Source: Synechococcales cyanobacterium C42_A2020_086
Lineage (GTDB): Bacteria; Cyanobacteriota; Cyanobacteriia; Elainellales; Elainellaceae
NCBI GenBank assembly: GCA_015272325.1
Contig: JACYLU010000025.1
Location: 34,260 to 98,259, forward strand
DNA length: 64,000 nucleotides
Reading direction: 5' to 3'
The notes below the pieces were generated by a model. That model saw nothing but the letters and a program-made list of their open reading frames with translations, was not told the DNA's origin and did not search any database. Within the stretch, counting starts at the first letter, position 1. Each line of letters opens with the position of its first letter. The position numbers were made by a program, and so were the translations under genes. Below, one piece after another: positions 1-9,312 of the stretch.

Positions 1-1052
1 ATGGCTTACTAGAACTCCAGGTCGAAAAAATCAGCGGTGCCGCGGTGCAGTGTAGGGTTGTTACGGGAGGGTTGCTCAAAAGCCACAAAGGTGTCAACTT
101 TCCTACTCTCAATCTGCGTCTACCCTCCATGACCGAAAAGGATGAACGGGATCTCGACTTTGGGGTAGAGCAAGGGGTGGATCTCGTCTCCTTAAGTTTT
201 GTGCGCCGACCAGAAGATGTCCAGGCCCTCAAGCAGGCATTGCGCAAGAAGGGAGCCAACATTCCCGTCTTAGCCAAATTGGAAAAGCCGCAGGCCATTG
301 CCAACCTGGAAGCCATTGTCGATGAATGCGATGCCATTATGGTGGCTCGAGGGGACTTAGGGGTGGAAATGAGTCCCGAGAAGGTGCCTATGATCCAGAA
401 GCGGATTATTCGACTCTGCAATCAAAAAGGCATTCCGGTCATCACTGCAACCCAAATGCTGGACAGCATGATCCATAACCCCCGTCCGACGCGGGCTGAG
501 GCTAGTGATGTCGCCAATGCCATTGTTGACGGCACCGATGCCGTGATGCTCTCGGGCGAGTCGGCGGTGGGCGCATATCCGGTCGAGTCGGTAGCCATGC
601 TGGCTCGGATTGCAACCGAAGTGGAGTCATCCGTTCAGTTTGTCAACTATCCGGCACCTCACAAAGACGATGCCTTTGCCATCAGCGAAGCCCTGAATGA
701 GATTGATCAAATTTTGGATCTGCAGTGTATTGTTGCCCTCACCGAAACTGGCTACTCTGCCCAACTTGCCTCAAAAGAGCGTCTCCGAGCCACTATCATC
801 GCCTACACCCCCAACCCTCGCATTTACAATCGCCTCAGCTTGCTCTGGGGAGTACGGCCGGTGTTGTTCAAGGCCTTTGGAGACAATCCTGTTGAGGTGA
901 TTGCCCAACTAGAAGCCGACTTAGTGCAACGCAACTTTGCCGCTGCTGGTGACAAGGTGTTGATTATCGGCGGTATTCCCTTTGGTACATCGGGCACGAC
1001 TAACTTTCTCAAAATTCATACCATTGCTGCTGAGGAGAAGCTCCATGGCTAA
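1..1052 (+). CDS. pyk: pyruvate kinase, C-terminal part (5' end outside window)
   Basis: Last step of glycolysis: phosphoenolpyruvate plus ADP to pyruvate plus ATP, in the cytosol. The frame is open from base 3 and runs off the left edge; the ATG at base 1 is in another frame and meets a stop at once. About 350 residues are visible. They contain the end of the B domain, the A-domain segment LAKLEKPQAI, the Mg/PEP signature MVARGDLGVE, then ITATQMLDSM, PTRAEASDVANAI and DGTDAVMLSGE, followed by the regulatory C domain ending in EEKLHG. The protein stops right after the C domain, so there is no added PEP-utiliser domain. The stop overlaps the start of the phosphoglycerate mutase gene by 8 bp, so the two glycolytic genes are probably translationally coupled. 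Identity is secure; only the N terminus is unseen. Confidence 0.95.
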   Translation, partial: GLLELQVEKISGAAVQCRVVTGGLLKSHKGVNFPTLNLRLPSMTEKDERDLDFGVEQGVDLVSLSFVRRPEDVQALKQALRKKGANIPVLAKLEKPQAIANLEAIVDECDAIMVARGDLGVEMSPEKVPMIQKRIIRLCNQKGIPVITATQMLDSMIHNPRPTRAEASDVANAIVDGTDAVMLSGESAVGAYPVESVAMLARIATEVESSVQFVNYPAPHKDDAFAISEALNEIDQILDLQCIVALTETGYSAQLASKERLRATIIAYTPNPRIYNRLSLLWGVRPVLFKAFGDNPVEVIAQLEADLVQRNFAAAGDKVLIIGGIPFGTSGTTNFLKIHTIAAEEKLHG

Positions 1053-1743
1053 ATTAATTCTGACCCGTCACGGACAGAGCCTTTGGAATGCTGAAAATCG
1101 ATTCACCGGCTGGGTCAACGTTCCATTGAGCGAGATGGGGCGAGCCGAGGCCACCATTGCCTCCTGCAAACTGAAGGATTACCGAGTGCGAGTGTGCTAC
1201 ACCAGCATGCTGTTTCGGGCAATCGAAACGGCTGTGATTATCCTAACCGAAGTTGATGATATTTGTGACGGCAGAATCCCCATCCTGCGCGATGTGGATG
1301 AAGCAACGGCCGTTTGGCACGGTTGGAACCAGTACAAAGGCGATCCCGAGCAAGAGTTGCCGGTATACACCACCTCGTTTCTGGATGAACGCTTTTATGG
1401 CGATCTACAGGGGCTAGACAAAGCGGAAACGGCAGAACGATACGGTAAAGAGCAGGTGCAGCAGTGGCGGCGGTCCTATGATGTTGCTCCTCCGGGAGGG
1501 GAAAGTCTGGCAGATACTGTCAAACGCACCGTGCCCTTCTTCCGCGACCGGATCATGAAGCATCTGCTGGAAGGAGATAATGTTCTAATTGCGGCACATG
1601 GTAATTCTTTGCGTTCCATTATCAAAGATTTAGAAGATCTATCGCCTGATGAAATCGTCAAGGTGGAACTAGGAACAGCAGTGCCCATTATTTATGACAT
1701 TGATACCAACGGTAAGGTGACGGACAAAGTCATCTTAAATTAA
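1045..1743 (+). CDS. gpmA: 2,3-bisphosphoglycerate-dependent phosphoglycerate mutase
   Basis: Interconverts 3- and 2-phosphoglycerate via a phosphohistidine. The 232-residue protein starts at the ATG in AAGCTCCATGG, with GAGGAGAAG just upstream inside pyk; a longer in-frame start at 982 would add 21 residues unlike the family. Signature motifs are TRHGQSLWN with the phosphorylated His near residue 8, RFTGWVNVPLSEMG, DERFYGDLQGLDKAE, WRRSYDVAPPGGESL, and AAHGNSLRSI with the second catalytic His. Compared with the enterobacterial enzyme there is an insertion of about 35 residues before DERFYG. It overlaps pyk by 8 bp, an operon of two lower-glycolysis enzymes. It is distinct from the cofactor-independent GpmI type. 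Confidence 0.93.
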   Translation: MAKLILTRHGQSLWNAENRFTGWVNVPLSEMGRAEATIASCKLKDYRVRVCYTSMLFRAIETAVIILTEVDDICDGRIPILRDVDEATAVWHGWNQYKGDPEQELPVYTTSFLDERFYGDLQGLDKAETAERYGKEQVQQWRRSYDVAPPGGESLADTVKRTVPFFRDRIMKHLLEGDNVLIAAHGNSLRSIIKDLEDLSPDEIVKVELGTAVPIIYDIDTNGKVTDKVILN

Positions 1744-1910
1744 ATCATTTTGGTGTCAATTGCATTAAAGCTGAATCGCAAAAAAGTAAAGCTCTGCCGT
1801 TGACATCGGGTCAGGCTAATTGCAGCGACGATAAACGCATCTGATGACTCTCAATACAACCGTTTGATTGCAATCGTTTGATTACGGGCGTTCCATTTCA
1901 TAGTACCTTC

Positions 1911-1932
1911 CCATCACTAGACCATCACTAGA
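1911..1932. repeat. 11-bp tandem duplication
   Basis: CCATCACTAGA occurs twice head to tail with no mismatch. Non-coding spacer between gpmA and the amylase gene. Confidence 0.85.
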
Positions 1933-2017
1933 TTTGATCGCTGGATGCTAACGTTCGATTGATGGACCTAAGCATTCTTCAAAAACGTTGAAGCACTGTT
2001 GAAGATTGATACACCTA

Positions 2018-2039
2018 AGCACTGTTCGAGCACTGTTCA
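2018..2039. repeat. 11-bp tandem duplication
   Basis: AGCACTGTTCG is followed directly by AGCACTGTTCA. A third AGCACTGTT lies at 1992-2000 and a related TGTTCAAGCA just downstream, so this is a small local cluster. Confidence 0.8.
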
Positions 2040-2077
2040 AATATTGTTCAAGCATCGTTGACAAAGGTTGACCTATC

Positions 2078-3943
2078 ATGGCAACACAGATTGAGCCGCA
2101 TGCTCCTAGAACTCTAGCTGAAGCCGATCTACAGCCCCGAGGGCGAGTCTTTCCTAGCCCGGTAAGCTGGCGAGATCAGATCCTCTATCAGCTGCTGCCG
2201 GATCGGTTTAGCGATGGTCAAGAGTCGCAGCGCCCTCTGTTCAATCGGGACAACCCTGAACAGTTCAAAGCCAGCAGCCACGCAGCCTGGATGACCGCTG
2301 GTACCCTGTTTAATGGCGGCACCTTGAAAGGTATTGAGAGTAAACTCGACTATTTGCAGAACTTGGGTGTAACAACCGTCTGGATCAACCCACCATGGAA
2401 GCAGCGCGTGGATCTCCAGACCTATCATGGCTATGGCATCCAGCATTTTCTAGACATTGACCCCCGCTTTGGCAGTCGTCAAGATCTGCGAGATTTAGTG
2501 GATGCAGCCCACGATCGCGGCATGTACGTCATTTTGGATGTGATCTACAACCACAGCGGCAGCAACTGGTTTTACCGAGATGAAACGGACGGCAGCTCCA
2601 AAGAAACCATGCCCTACCGCTTCTCGCCACCTTACTCCATTCATGGCTGGCGATCGGCGAAGGGCGAAAGTATTCCTACGCCACTATCGACCGACGATGG
2701 CGTGTTTCCGATTGAATTCCAGAACCCAGATTGGTACAACCGCGCCGGTATGATTACCCGTTGGGAGGTGAAGGGCTGGGAAGACCCGATGAATCCCTAT
2801 GTGGAATTTCGGCGAGGCGACTTTTTTGAACTGCGAGATTTTAACCTAGAGCGGGAAGAAGTGATTGCCGCCTTGGCGCAGGTGTTTGAATATTGGATTG
2901 CCCTAAGTGACTGTGATGGCTTCCGCGTGGATGCCGTCAAGCATGTTTCCCCCATCGCGTCGCGGCGATTTTGTGATGCCATTCACGGCTATGCTCAGTC
3001 CATTGGCAAAGACAACTTTCTGCTCGTGGGCGAACTCACCGACGACAGCATGGTGCGAGGCTACCTGGATATCTTTGGTCGCAAGCTAGACGCTGTTCTA
3101 GATATTGTAGTTGCCCCTAATCGGCTCTCTGCCGTGGTTAAAGGCTTAGCTCATCCCAATGAGTTTTTCTGCCTGTATGATGACAAAACCCTGGCGGGCG
3201 CCCAGCGACAACTCGGCACCTATCACGTCTCAGTCATTGATGACCACGATATGTCATCCCGTCCCCGCAAAGAGCGATTTGCTGCCCATAGCGAGACGCT
3301 GCCCCATCGCTACGAGCAGGCGGCCCATGCCGTTGGTGTGGTACTGACGATGCCCGGAATTCCCTCGATCTATTACGGTGCGGAGCAAGCCCTTGATGGC
3401 TCTCAGGACTACCACGATTACGGGATTGAGCCACACCATGAGTTCATTGATCGCTATATTCGCGAATGCATGTTTGGCGGTAAGTTTGGCGCCTTTGGCA
3501 CCGAGGGCTGCCACTTTTTCAACCCTGATCACCCGACCTATTTACGCATTGCTGCCATTGCCCGCATTCGCAACCGCCCTGACGGCATCGGCAAAACGCT
3601 GCGACGGGGACACCACTACCTGCGCGAAACCTCCATTCTCGACCAACCGTTTGCCATTCCTCAGGCAGGCGAACTGATTGCCTGGTCGCAGGTGCTCTAT
3701 ATCCATGAAGTGCTAATGGCCCTGAATACTCACGGTCTAGAGGGTCGGGGTGCATTTGTCACGGTCGATCGCGCCCTACATCCGCCGGGTTCTACTATGA
3801 CCGTTCTATACCGAAGTGATTGGAGTGACGATCAGCTTCGTCATCCGCCCCAAACTGAAACCCTCCCCGTCCAGGATTATCAAAACCGAGCTGCCGTGCG
3901 GATTGATTTGCCGCCGTCGGGAATGATGATACTGTCGGACTGA
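2078..3943 (+). CDS. GH13 alpha-amylase family protein
   Basis: Glycoside hydrolase family 13 enzyme acting on alpha-1,4-glucans; cytosolic, as no signal peptide is visible. In the 621 residues all four GH13 regions are present: DVIYNHSG (about 154-161), GFRVDAVKH with the nucleophile Asp (about 285), VGELTDD with the acid/base Glu (about 319), and VIDDHDMSS with the HD pair (about 388). The (beta/alpha)8 barrel starts at WRDQILYQLLPDRFSDG and a beta-sandwich domain follows. The exact activity (amylase, cyclomaltodextrinase, glucosyltransferase) cannot be fixed by eye. It stands alone between glycolytic genes and a DUF547 gene. A role in glycogen or maltodextrin breakdown is inference. Start: ATG with AAAGG upstream. 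Confidence 0.88.
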   Translation: MATQIEPHAPRTLAEADLQPRGRVFPSPVSWRDQILYQLLPDRFSDGQESQRPLFNRDNPEQFKASSHAAWMTAGTLFNGGTLKGIESKLDYLQNLGVTTVWINPPWKQRVDLQTYHGYGIQHFLDIDPRFGSRQDLRDLVDAAHDRGMYVILDVIYNHSGSNWFYRDETDGSSKETMPYRFSPPYSIHGWRSAKGESIPTPLSTDDGVFPIEFQNPDWYNRAGMITRWEVKGWEDPMNPYVEFRRGDFFELRDFNLEREEVIAALAQVFEYWIALSDCDGFRVDAVKHVSPIASRRFCDAIHGYAQSIGKDNFLLVGELTDDSMVRGYLDIFGRKLDAVLDIVVAPNRLSAVVKGLAHPNEFFCLYDDKTLAGAQRQLGTYHVSVIDDHDMSSRPRKERFAAHSETLPHRYEQAAHAVGVVLTMPGIPSIYYGAEQALDGSQDYHDYGIEPHHEFIDRYIRECMFGGKFGAFGTEGCHFFNPDHPTYLRIAAIARIRNRPDGIGKTLRRGHHYLRETSILDQPFAIPQAGELIAWSQVLYIHEVLMALNTHGLEGRGAFVTVDRALHPPGSTMTVLYRSDWSDDQLRHPPQTETLPVQDYQNRAAVRIDLPPSGMMILSD

Positions 3944-4118
3944 GAAGGCGTTGAACTGAGCAGGCAGGGGTGGTGGCTAGCCGTCTTGCAACGAAGATGG
4001 ATGCAACGGAGGTAATCGCAACGGAAGTCCACGAGGGAAAGACATTCCCAATTCGGCCCCAATTCGGCTGAGTTGGCATGAGGTAGGCTGTTAATCAGTC
4101 TGTGATTGAGAAAGAGTT

Positions 4119-4826
4119 GTGACTATTTTTGGCCCTTGGGATGAGTTGCTGCACCGCTATGTCAATCAGGACGGGCAAGTGAACTATGCTGCCTGGCAAC
4201 GGGAGTCGGTCTCCCTGCTCGATGACTGGCTAGATCAGCTCTCCAATAGGTTTTATAACCTGTCGCTGACAGCATCTCTGAACTCTGACGCTCGACTAGC
4301 GCTGTGGATTAATCTCTACAATGCCCTGGTGATCCGGGAAGTGCTAAAGGTTTATCCCATTTCCTCTATCCGTCCCACAGTTTTAGGAATTCCCAACTGG
4401 CTGGCTTTCTTTCGCTTTTTTCAGCGCTCTATCTACCGCATTGGCAATCAAGAATATAGTCTGAATCGCATTGAGCACGGTATTCTTAGACCCGAGTTTG
4501 GTGAACCGCGAATTCATTTTGCGTTGGTCTGTGCGGCGGTGGGGTGTCCGTTGCTGCGTCCAGAAGCCTATCAACCTGATCGGGTGCAAGATCAGCTTGA
4601 AGACGACGCTCAGCGGTTTATCAATAATCCTCAAAAGGTGCGGTACGAGCCGCCAGTGCTGTACTGTAGCCGGATTTTTCAGTGGTATCGACCGGATTTT
4701 CTTCGGGTTTCTGAATCGGTTGCAGCCTATATTCAATCCTACTTAGCCGCTCCGATTCTGAGTGAGCCTTCACCCACGATTCGCTATTTGCACTATGACT
4801 GGCAGTTGAATCAACAGGCTCATTAA
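4119..4826 (+). CDS. DUF547 domain-containing protein
   Basis: Conserved protein of 235 residues with the DUF547 hallmarks LWINLYNALVI (about 68-78), RIHFALVCAAVGCPLL with its Cys (about 131-146) and YCSRIFQWYRPDF (about 186-198). DUF547 has no established biochemical role that I can assign. No signal peptide or membrane segment is evident. It starts at a GTG preceded by GAGAAAGAG; no ATG fits better. Its 3' end overlaps the convergent glycosyltransferase gene by 4 bp, so the two stop codons interlock. Confidence 0.85.
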   Translation: MTIFGPWDELLHRYVNQDGQVNYAAWQRESVSLLDDWLDQLSNRFYNLSLTASLNSDARLALWINLYNALVIREVLKVYPISSIRPTVLGIPNWLAFFRFFQRSIYRIGNQEYSLNRIEHGILRPEFGEPRIHFALVCAAVGCPLLRPEAYQPDRVQDQLEDDAQRFINNPQKVRYEPPVLYCSRIFQWYRPDFLRVSESVAAYIQSYLAAPILSEPSPTIRYLHYDWQLNQQAH

Positions 4827-5557
4827 CGAATGTCTTCGTAGAATCGTTTGAGAAAGGGGGCGGGCACGCCTAGCGCCCAGAGGAACCCAATGCTGAGGTA
4901 AATGACATTGGCTTTGAACGCCCCCCAACGAGCGACCCGTCGGTCAGAGGAGTGAACGACTCGGTTGACTAGGCGAATTCGACCATAGCGGGTGAGCTTG
5001 AGACAGAGATCGGCTTCTTCCATGATCGGCAAACGAGGATCAAAGCCTCCGCAATCCCAAAACTGGTGGCGGCGGCAGAATATCACCTGATCGCCAAACA
5101 GCAGCCGCAACCCCTTGCCAAAGAACAGATGCGGACGAAACAGCAGAGGTGCGTAGTAGGTCTTGAGCACATTATGCAGGGAGATGCCCCAGCGAATCGT
5201 ATCCGTTCCGGTCATCAGCGAGATGAAACCGCCGCAGGCAACTCTAGGATCGCTGAGGGTTGTCGCGATCAAAGCCACCAGATCATCCGGTACCAGAGTA
5301 TCGGCATGAACAAAGCAGAGCGCATCACCGCTAGCAACCTCGGCTCCGGCATTGAGTTGAATCGAGCGCCCGGCGCGTTCGCAACTTCGGACCTTAACAC
5401 CCGCCGCATGGGCAATCTCAATGGTCTGATCCTGGCTGCCACCATCGACTACCCAAACCTCCCACGCCGGCGGGTGGAGAGTGCTGATATGCCGCAGTGT
5501 CCGGGCTAATACGGTTGCCTCATTGAGCGTGGGAATCACGATGGAAACACGAGTCAT
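4823..5557 (-). CDS. glycosyltransferase family 2, TIGR04283-like
   Basis: Nucleotide-sugar-dependent transferase with a GT-A fold. It begins TRVSIVIPTLNEA and has VVDGGSQDQT, the RAGRSIQLNAGA segment and the DXD-like FVHADT near residue 85; MEEADLCLKLTRYGR follows and a hydrophobic stretch lies near the C terminus, suggesting membrane association. The pattern fits the TIGR04283 group, some members of which are linked to arsenosugar synthesis; that role is not shown here because no arsenic genes are nearby. I chose the ATG at 5557, which gives a typical N terminus, over an in-frame TTG six codons upstream. About 244 residues. Convergent with the DUF547 gene. Confidence 0.82.
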   Translation of the reverse strand: MTRVSIVIPTLNEATVLARTLRHISTLHPPAWEVWVVDGGSQDQTIEIAHAAGVKVRSCERAGRSIQLNAGAEVASGDALCFVHADTLVPDDLVALIATTLSDPRVACGGFISLMTGTDTIRWGISLHNVLKTYYAPLLFRPHLFFGKGLRLLFGDQVIFCRRHQFWDCGGFDPRLPIMEEADLCLKLTRYGRIRLVNRVVHSSDRRVARWGAFKANVIYLSIGFLWALGVPAPFLKRFYEDIR

Positions 5558-5768
5558 GCTGTGCCGCCGGATCAAAGATGCTCCAATTCCAACCAGTTCT
5601 AGAATAATACGGAACGTTGCGGCTGGAATCTGACTCGGGTGGGGTGGGCGGCACTAGCTCTTTTCCCGTCTTGACCATGCCAATTTACACCCAATCACAT
5701 TAATAATGATTAAGATTATCATTCTAAATAATTGGGGTTGCACGACCGGTAGCCCGTGCTGGGAATGG

Positions 5769-7385
5769 CTAGGCGCTGAAGACCTCATGGAAGCTATCGA
5801 ACCCGAATTCCTGCTGAAATTCCTCTATGATCCAGGCGATGGGTTTGCCGTGGCGCTGGGCGACGTTAAGCAAATAATCGCGGTAGGCGTACTTGTCCTC
5901 TAGACTGGGCATATCGCCAAAAATCGAGCCTAGGCTCCACGCAGGTTCCGGTAGACAGCCAAACTGCTTGTAAAATACATGCTTTGTCCAGTCCGGTGCC
6001 GCTCCTTCGCGGAAGGTTTTTTGCCGCTGCGCCCGATAAAACTCGTACCTTTTGCGTCGCTCAATCTGCCGCAGCAGTTCTTCGCTGTAAACTTCCACCA
6101 ATTCCTCGGTACAAACCTGGGATTGCATCTCCCAACGGTAGCCGCAGCCGGGGCAGGTCATTACAAATCCCCAAAGCAGGCGGTTGCAGTCTGGGCATTG
6201 CTTGGTGGGCTGAACCTCGTGGACGGCGGGTTCGCGGCTGCTGGGTAACGAGTAGGACTGGATATCTTCCGGGAAGCCGAGCCGCTTCAGGTTGTTCGCC
6301 TGATCGAGAATAATGCCCATTGTTTTGCCGGTGGCGGGTGAAATTCGCAGCAGTCGCCCGATCTGCTGATAGTGGAGCGCTCGCGACTGGGTAGGACGCA
6401 GCAGCAGCCCCACTTCCACGCTGGGTTCATCAAAGCCAATGCTGATCACGTTGCAGGAGGTGAGCACCGTCAAGCGACCGGCTCCCAGATCGCTGTATAG
6501 GGTTTGCCGCTCTTTGATTGGTGTGCTGCCATCTACCACTGCCGCCGTCACCCCCGAAGCACGAAACGCTTCCGCTACATGCCGCGCATGCTCTACGTCT
6601 ACACAGAAAGCAATCGTCCGCTTGCCAGGAGTAAGCCGATGCCATTCTTCGACAATCCGCCGCACTAATTCCGGGCGATCGCAGGCATTCTTGAGATCGC
6701 GCTCGTCGTAATCGCCGGCCACCGTACGCACACCCTCCAGGTTGATCTGCGACTCGGGCGACACGCCGTAGTACTGCATGGGTGCTAAATACCCCATACG
6801 CTGCAATTCTGCTGGAACTGGCGAGGCAACAAAGGTCTGCATATGATCCCCGAGCTGCTCGCGTCCCAAGCGGTAGGGTGTGGCCGTCATGGCCAGATGC
6901 ACCGCTTTGGGATGGGTGCGGTAGATGATCTCCTGCCCGATCTGGCTAAAGACCGTCGTGTGCCCCTCGTCAAAAAAGACAACATTGGCTTTCCAGGAAC
7001 GCCACCAGCTCCGCTTTTCCATCGTTTGGATGCTGGCAATCTGAATCGGGGCGTCTGGGTCTTCTCGCCACCCCGCCTTGATGAAGCCACAGCGCAACCC
7101 AAACGTCTGCATCTTTTGATAGGTTTGCCCCACGAGCACATCGAGGTGCACCAGAAACATCAGCCGCAGCCCACGAGCGACCGTATCGGCGCAGATCTTG
7201 CCGCCAATCACCGTTTTCCCGGCTCCAGTTCCAGCAATGATCGCCACCCGGCGGTACCCCTGTCCGAGTTTGATGTACAGCTCTTTGATGAGCTGGTTCT
7301 GGTAGGGGCGCAGGGTCGGCGGCTGTACCACGGGTTGAGGAGAGAGCTGAGGAGAAGGTGCTTCCGAGGATCGGTCCAAAGGCAT
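5769..7385 (-). CDS. DEAD/DEAH-box (SF2) helicase with zinc ribbon
   Basis: Superfamily II nucleic-acid-dependent ATPase of 538 residues. Visible motifs: LRPYQNQLI (Q-like), Walker A AGTGAGKT (51-58), motif II DEGH (139-142), motif III TATPYR, then a helicase C domain with TIAFCVDVEHARHV and QQIGRLLR (motif VI, arginine finger). Near residues 395-415 two CPxC pairs (CPDC, CPGC) make a zinc ribbon. The C-terminal 120 residues contain a conserved basic segment (RRKRYEFYRAQRQ). It resembles the SSL2/RAD25-like helicases common in cyanobacteria and phages; the substrate is unknown. The gene stands alone, and the first 20 residues are a Pro/Ser-rich linker. Confidence 0.88.
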   Translation of the reverse strand: MPLDRSSEAPSPQLSPQPVVQPPTLRPYQNQLIKELYIKLGQGYRRVAIIAGTGAGKTVIGGKICADTVARGLRLMFLVHLDVLVGQTYQKMQTFGLRCGFIKAGWREDPDAPIQIASIQTMEKRSWWRSWKANVVFFDEGHTTVFSQIGQEIIYRTHPKAVHLAMTATPYRLGREQLGDHMQTFVASPVPAELQRMGYLAPMQYYGVSPESQINLEGVRTVAGDYDERDLKNACDRPELVRRIVEEWHRLTPGKRTIAFCVDVEHARHVAEAFRASGVTAAVVDGSTPIKERQTLYSDLGAGRLTVLTSCNVISIGFDEPSVEVGLLLRPTQSRALHYQQIGRLLRISPATGKTMGIILDQANNLKRLGFPEDIQSYSLPSSREPAVHEVQPTKQCPDCNRLLWGFVMTCPGCGYRWEMQSQVCTEELVEVYSEELLRQIERRKRYEFYRAQRQKTFREGAAPDWTKHVFYKQFGCLPEPAWSLGSIFGDMPSLEDKYAYRDYLLNVAQRHGKPIAWIIEEFQQEFGFDSFHEVFSA

Positions 7386-7756
7386 GACCAGAGTACAAAT
7401 GAATCAACAAAAGCACTTCATTGTACAGCATTTACTGCTGACTGGAGAATTTAGCGGCCCATCCAGTCGAGGGGTGGCATCGGTCATCCAGCACTCAATT
7501 GACCGATGGGTAACCGATGGGTCGTCAAATACCGCTTTACGGTGCTCAATAGAGTCGTGAGAATGTCCCTTCCGTGTGGGCACATCGCCGTGTGGGAGGG
7601 CTAGTGGATGCACTGCCAATGGCTAAGCCTCCTTGCTTAATCATTGCTTGTCAAAGCTTGTCAAAAAGATGACGTACTCCCATCGAATCAGCTAGGTTGC
7701 TTAAAACAGCAAATAGAATTGATAGAGATCAATAAATATAAGCAACAGAATCAACA
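7386..7756. other. 371-bp spacer with echo duplications
   Basis: Divergent region between the helicase and the kinase-like gene. No gene found. It contains an 11-bp tandem (7502-7523), CCGTGTGGG twice (7572, 7588) and a 10-bp tandem GCTTGTCAAA (7646-7665). The AT-rich end (AGAATTGATAGAGATCAATA) may hold the promoter of the next gene, but no clear -35/-10 pair was found. Confidence 0.6.
7502..7523. repeat. 11-bp tandem duplication
   Basis: ACCGATGGGTA followed by ACCGATGGGTC, one mismatch at the last base. Confidence 0.85.
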
Positions 7757-8695
7757 ATGAGCTGGACGCACTGGACCCTGTTGGGATTGGGATTTGTCAG
7801 CGGTGGCGGCATCGGCTGGTGGTGGGGGCGCTCGGCGGCTCTGGCATCTCTATCGTCGGTACTGACTCCAGACCCAAATCCTGCTCCTCCTCCCGATCCA
7901 GTGATCGACGACTCGCTAAAAACGGAACTTCAGTACACACGGCTAGCCTACGAAATGGCGAAGCAGTCGGAACAGTTTAAGGCCGGCTTTTTGGCACGGA
8001 CCTCTCACGAACTGCGGTCGCCAATTAACAGCGTTATCAGTCTGCACCAGCTGATCCTAGCGGACCTGTGCGATAGCCCCGATGAAGAGCGGGACTTTAT
8101 TCGGCAATCCTACGATGCGGCCCAAAAGATGCTGGGCTTGCTCGATCAGCTCATTGCGGTTTCCAAAGCCACCTACGGCACTGAGCAACTCCAGATCCAG
8201 CCAGTGGCGCTCGAGGATGTGCTGATGGAAGTGCAAAGCCTCACCTACCTCCAGGCTCAGAATCGCGGGCAGCGGCTAGAGTTGGAGTATCCAGATCCCG
8301 ATCTGTATGTGCTGGCCGATCCGCGCTGGCTGCGGCAGGCGGTGGTGAATCTCGTGGATACGCCAATCGGGCTGATGCAGGAAGGCTCGGTGCGGCTGAC
8401 GGTGCAGACCAATGAAGCGGCTCAGCAGGTGCATATCCAGATCGACGATCAGCGCCCGGCTAGCTTTTGGTCGGAACCGCTCGATTTGCTCTCACTCCTG
8501 CGCTCGCAAGAGGGCGATCTGGCAACGATCCGCGCTGCAACTGAAACTCCCCTGCCATCGCCGGCTCTGTCGCTGCTAGTCAGCCAAACGCTCATAGAAC
8601 TCATGGGTGGACAACTGGAGGTGCTAGCCGTTCCTCAGTTTGAGGCTGACCTGACCTGCATTCGCTGCACGCTGCCTCTGGCAACAGCAGATTAG
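7757..8695 (+). CDS. degenerate sensor histidine kinase (pseudokinase-like)
   Basis: 312 residues. The N terminus has one hydrophobic segment (about 5-23, ending in a Gly/Trp-rich patch) that would anchor it in the membrane, then a proline-rich linker and a HisKA dimerisation helix with the H-box RTSHELRSPI (His84). The ATPase domain is reduced. The N-box reads NLVDTPIG, so the second Asn is replaced, and where DTGxGI is expected there is only IDDQRPASFW; no GxGLGL G-box is seen. It may have lost kinase activity and act as a phosphatase or a dimerising partner (inference). No response regulator gene is adjacent. Start ATG at 7757; the upstream ribosome site is weak (AGCAACAGAATC). Confidence 0.72.
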   Translation: MSWTHWTLLGLGFVSGGGIGWWWGRSAALASLSSVLTPDPNPAPPPDPVIDDSLKTELQYTRLAYEMAKQSEQFKAGFLARTSHELRSPINSVISLHQLILADLCDSPDEERDFIRQSYDAAQKMLGLLDQLIAVSKATYGTEQLQIQPVALEDVLMEVQSLTYLQAQNRGQRLELEYPDPDLYVLADPRWLRQAVVNLVDTPIGLMQEGSVRLTVQTNEAAQQVHIQIDDQRPASFWSEPLDLLSLLRSQEGDLATIRAATETPLPSPALSLLVSQTLIELMGGQLEVLAVPQFEADLTCIRCTLPLATAD

Positions 8696-9312
8696 AACAA
8701 CAGATTAGAAATGTTGCCTCACTCCTAACCCTGCTGGTTGGTTCGCTGGGCTATCAGTTGCCCTCTCAGAGTCCGATGGTCAATCGATGGGGCAGCGGAC
8801 GGCTATTTCACTTTTCTTTTTAACTGGCTTCATTCTGTTGTTCTTATCAGGTGCTAGAAATTGTTTTTATTCTTGTCCTACCTTGATTGCCTCACCTACT
8901 CCATCTCCTTTAGGATATCTATTTCAGTAAAGAGACGGATTGCGTCTTGAAAACTCTCATTGGCGTTCTCAATTCCATTCATTGTTTGGTCAGTCAGGCC
9001 GGGTCAACCAACAAACCTCGAATTGCCCCAATCCTCAACTCAGCGATCTAGCGACTCAGTTGATAAACCGCCCGCTCGATTGGTTTTTCAAGTGGTTTTT
9101 TAAAGATTGCCAGCGGCCGCTTCACTTTTCTCCCAGGCAGCTCTTGTCTTGGAGGAGCTGGTTTGCAGAACCATCTACATAACCATCTACATTTCAATTC
9201 AGGCGGCTTTAAATTTAGGCGGCGAGTGCTAGATAGGTTCATTGACAGAGGATTGCTAGGGTTGGTAATCCTAGACAAGTAGGGATGGGCGGCGCAAAGC
9301 GCTGTAGAAACT
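8696..9312. other. 617-bp spacer, no convincing gene
   Basis: An 80-codon plus-strand frame (8940-9182) lacks a ribosome site and has no recognisable protein features, so it is not called. The spacer contains echo repeats: CAGATTAGAA at 8688 and 8701, and a perfect 12-bp tandem at 9169-9192. No RNA gene or terminator recognised. Confidence 0.55.
9169..9192. repeat. 12-bp perfect tandem duplication
   Basis: AACCATCTACAT occurs twice without mismatch, about 120 bp before the ABC ATPase gene. Confidence 0.88.

Larger units (their letters stand above)
1744..2077. other. 334-bp spacer with short tandem duplications
   Basis: No ORF or RNA gene seen. It holds several short direct repeats: CGTTTGATT twice (1861 and 1875), an 11-bp perfect tandem at 1911-1932, and AGCACTGTT at 1992, 2018 and 2029, the last two forming an 11-bp tandem. 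AAAGG near 2063 can serve as ribosome site for the next gene. No clear terminator for gpmA. Confidence 0.6.

Noticed and set aside
8940..9182. 80-codon plus-strand frame in the 617-bp spacer
   Set aside because: No ribosome site, and the sequence (Ser/Gln/Trp-rich) lacks secondary-structure or family signs; spans echo-repeat DNA.
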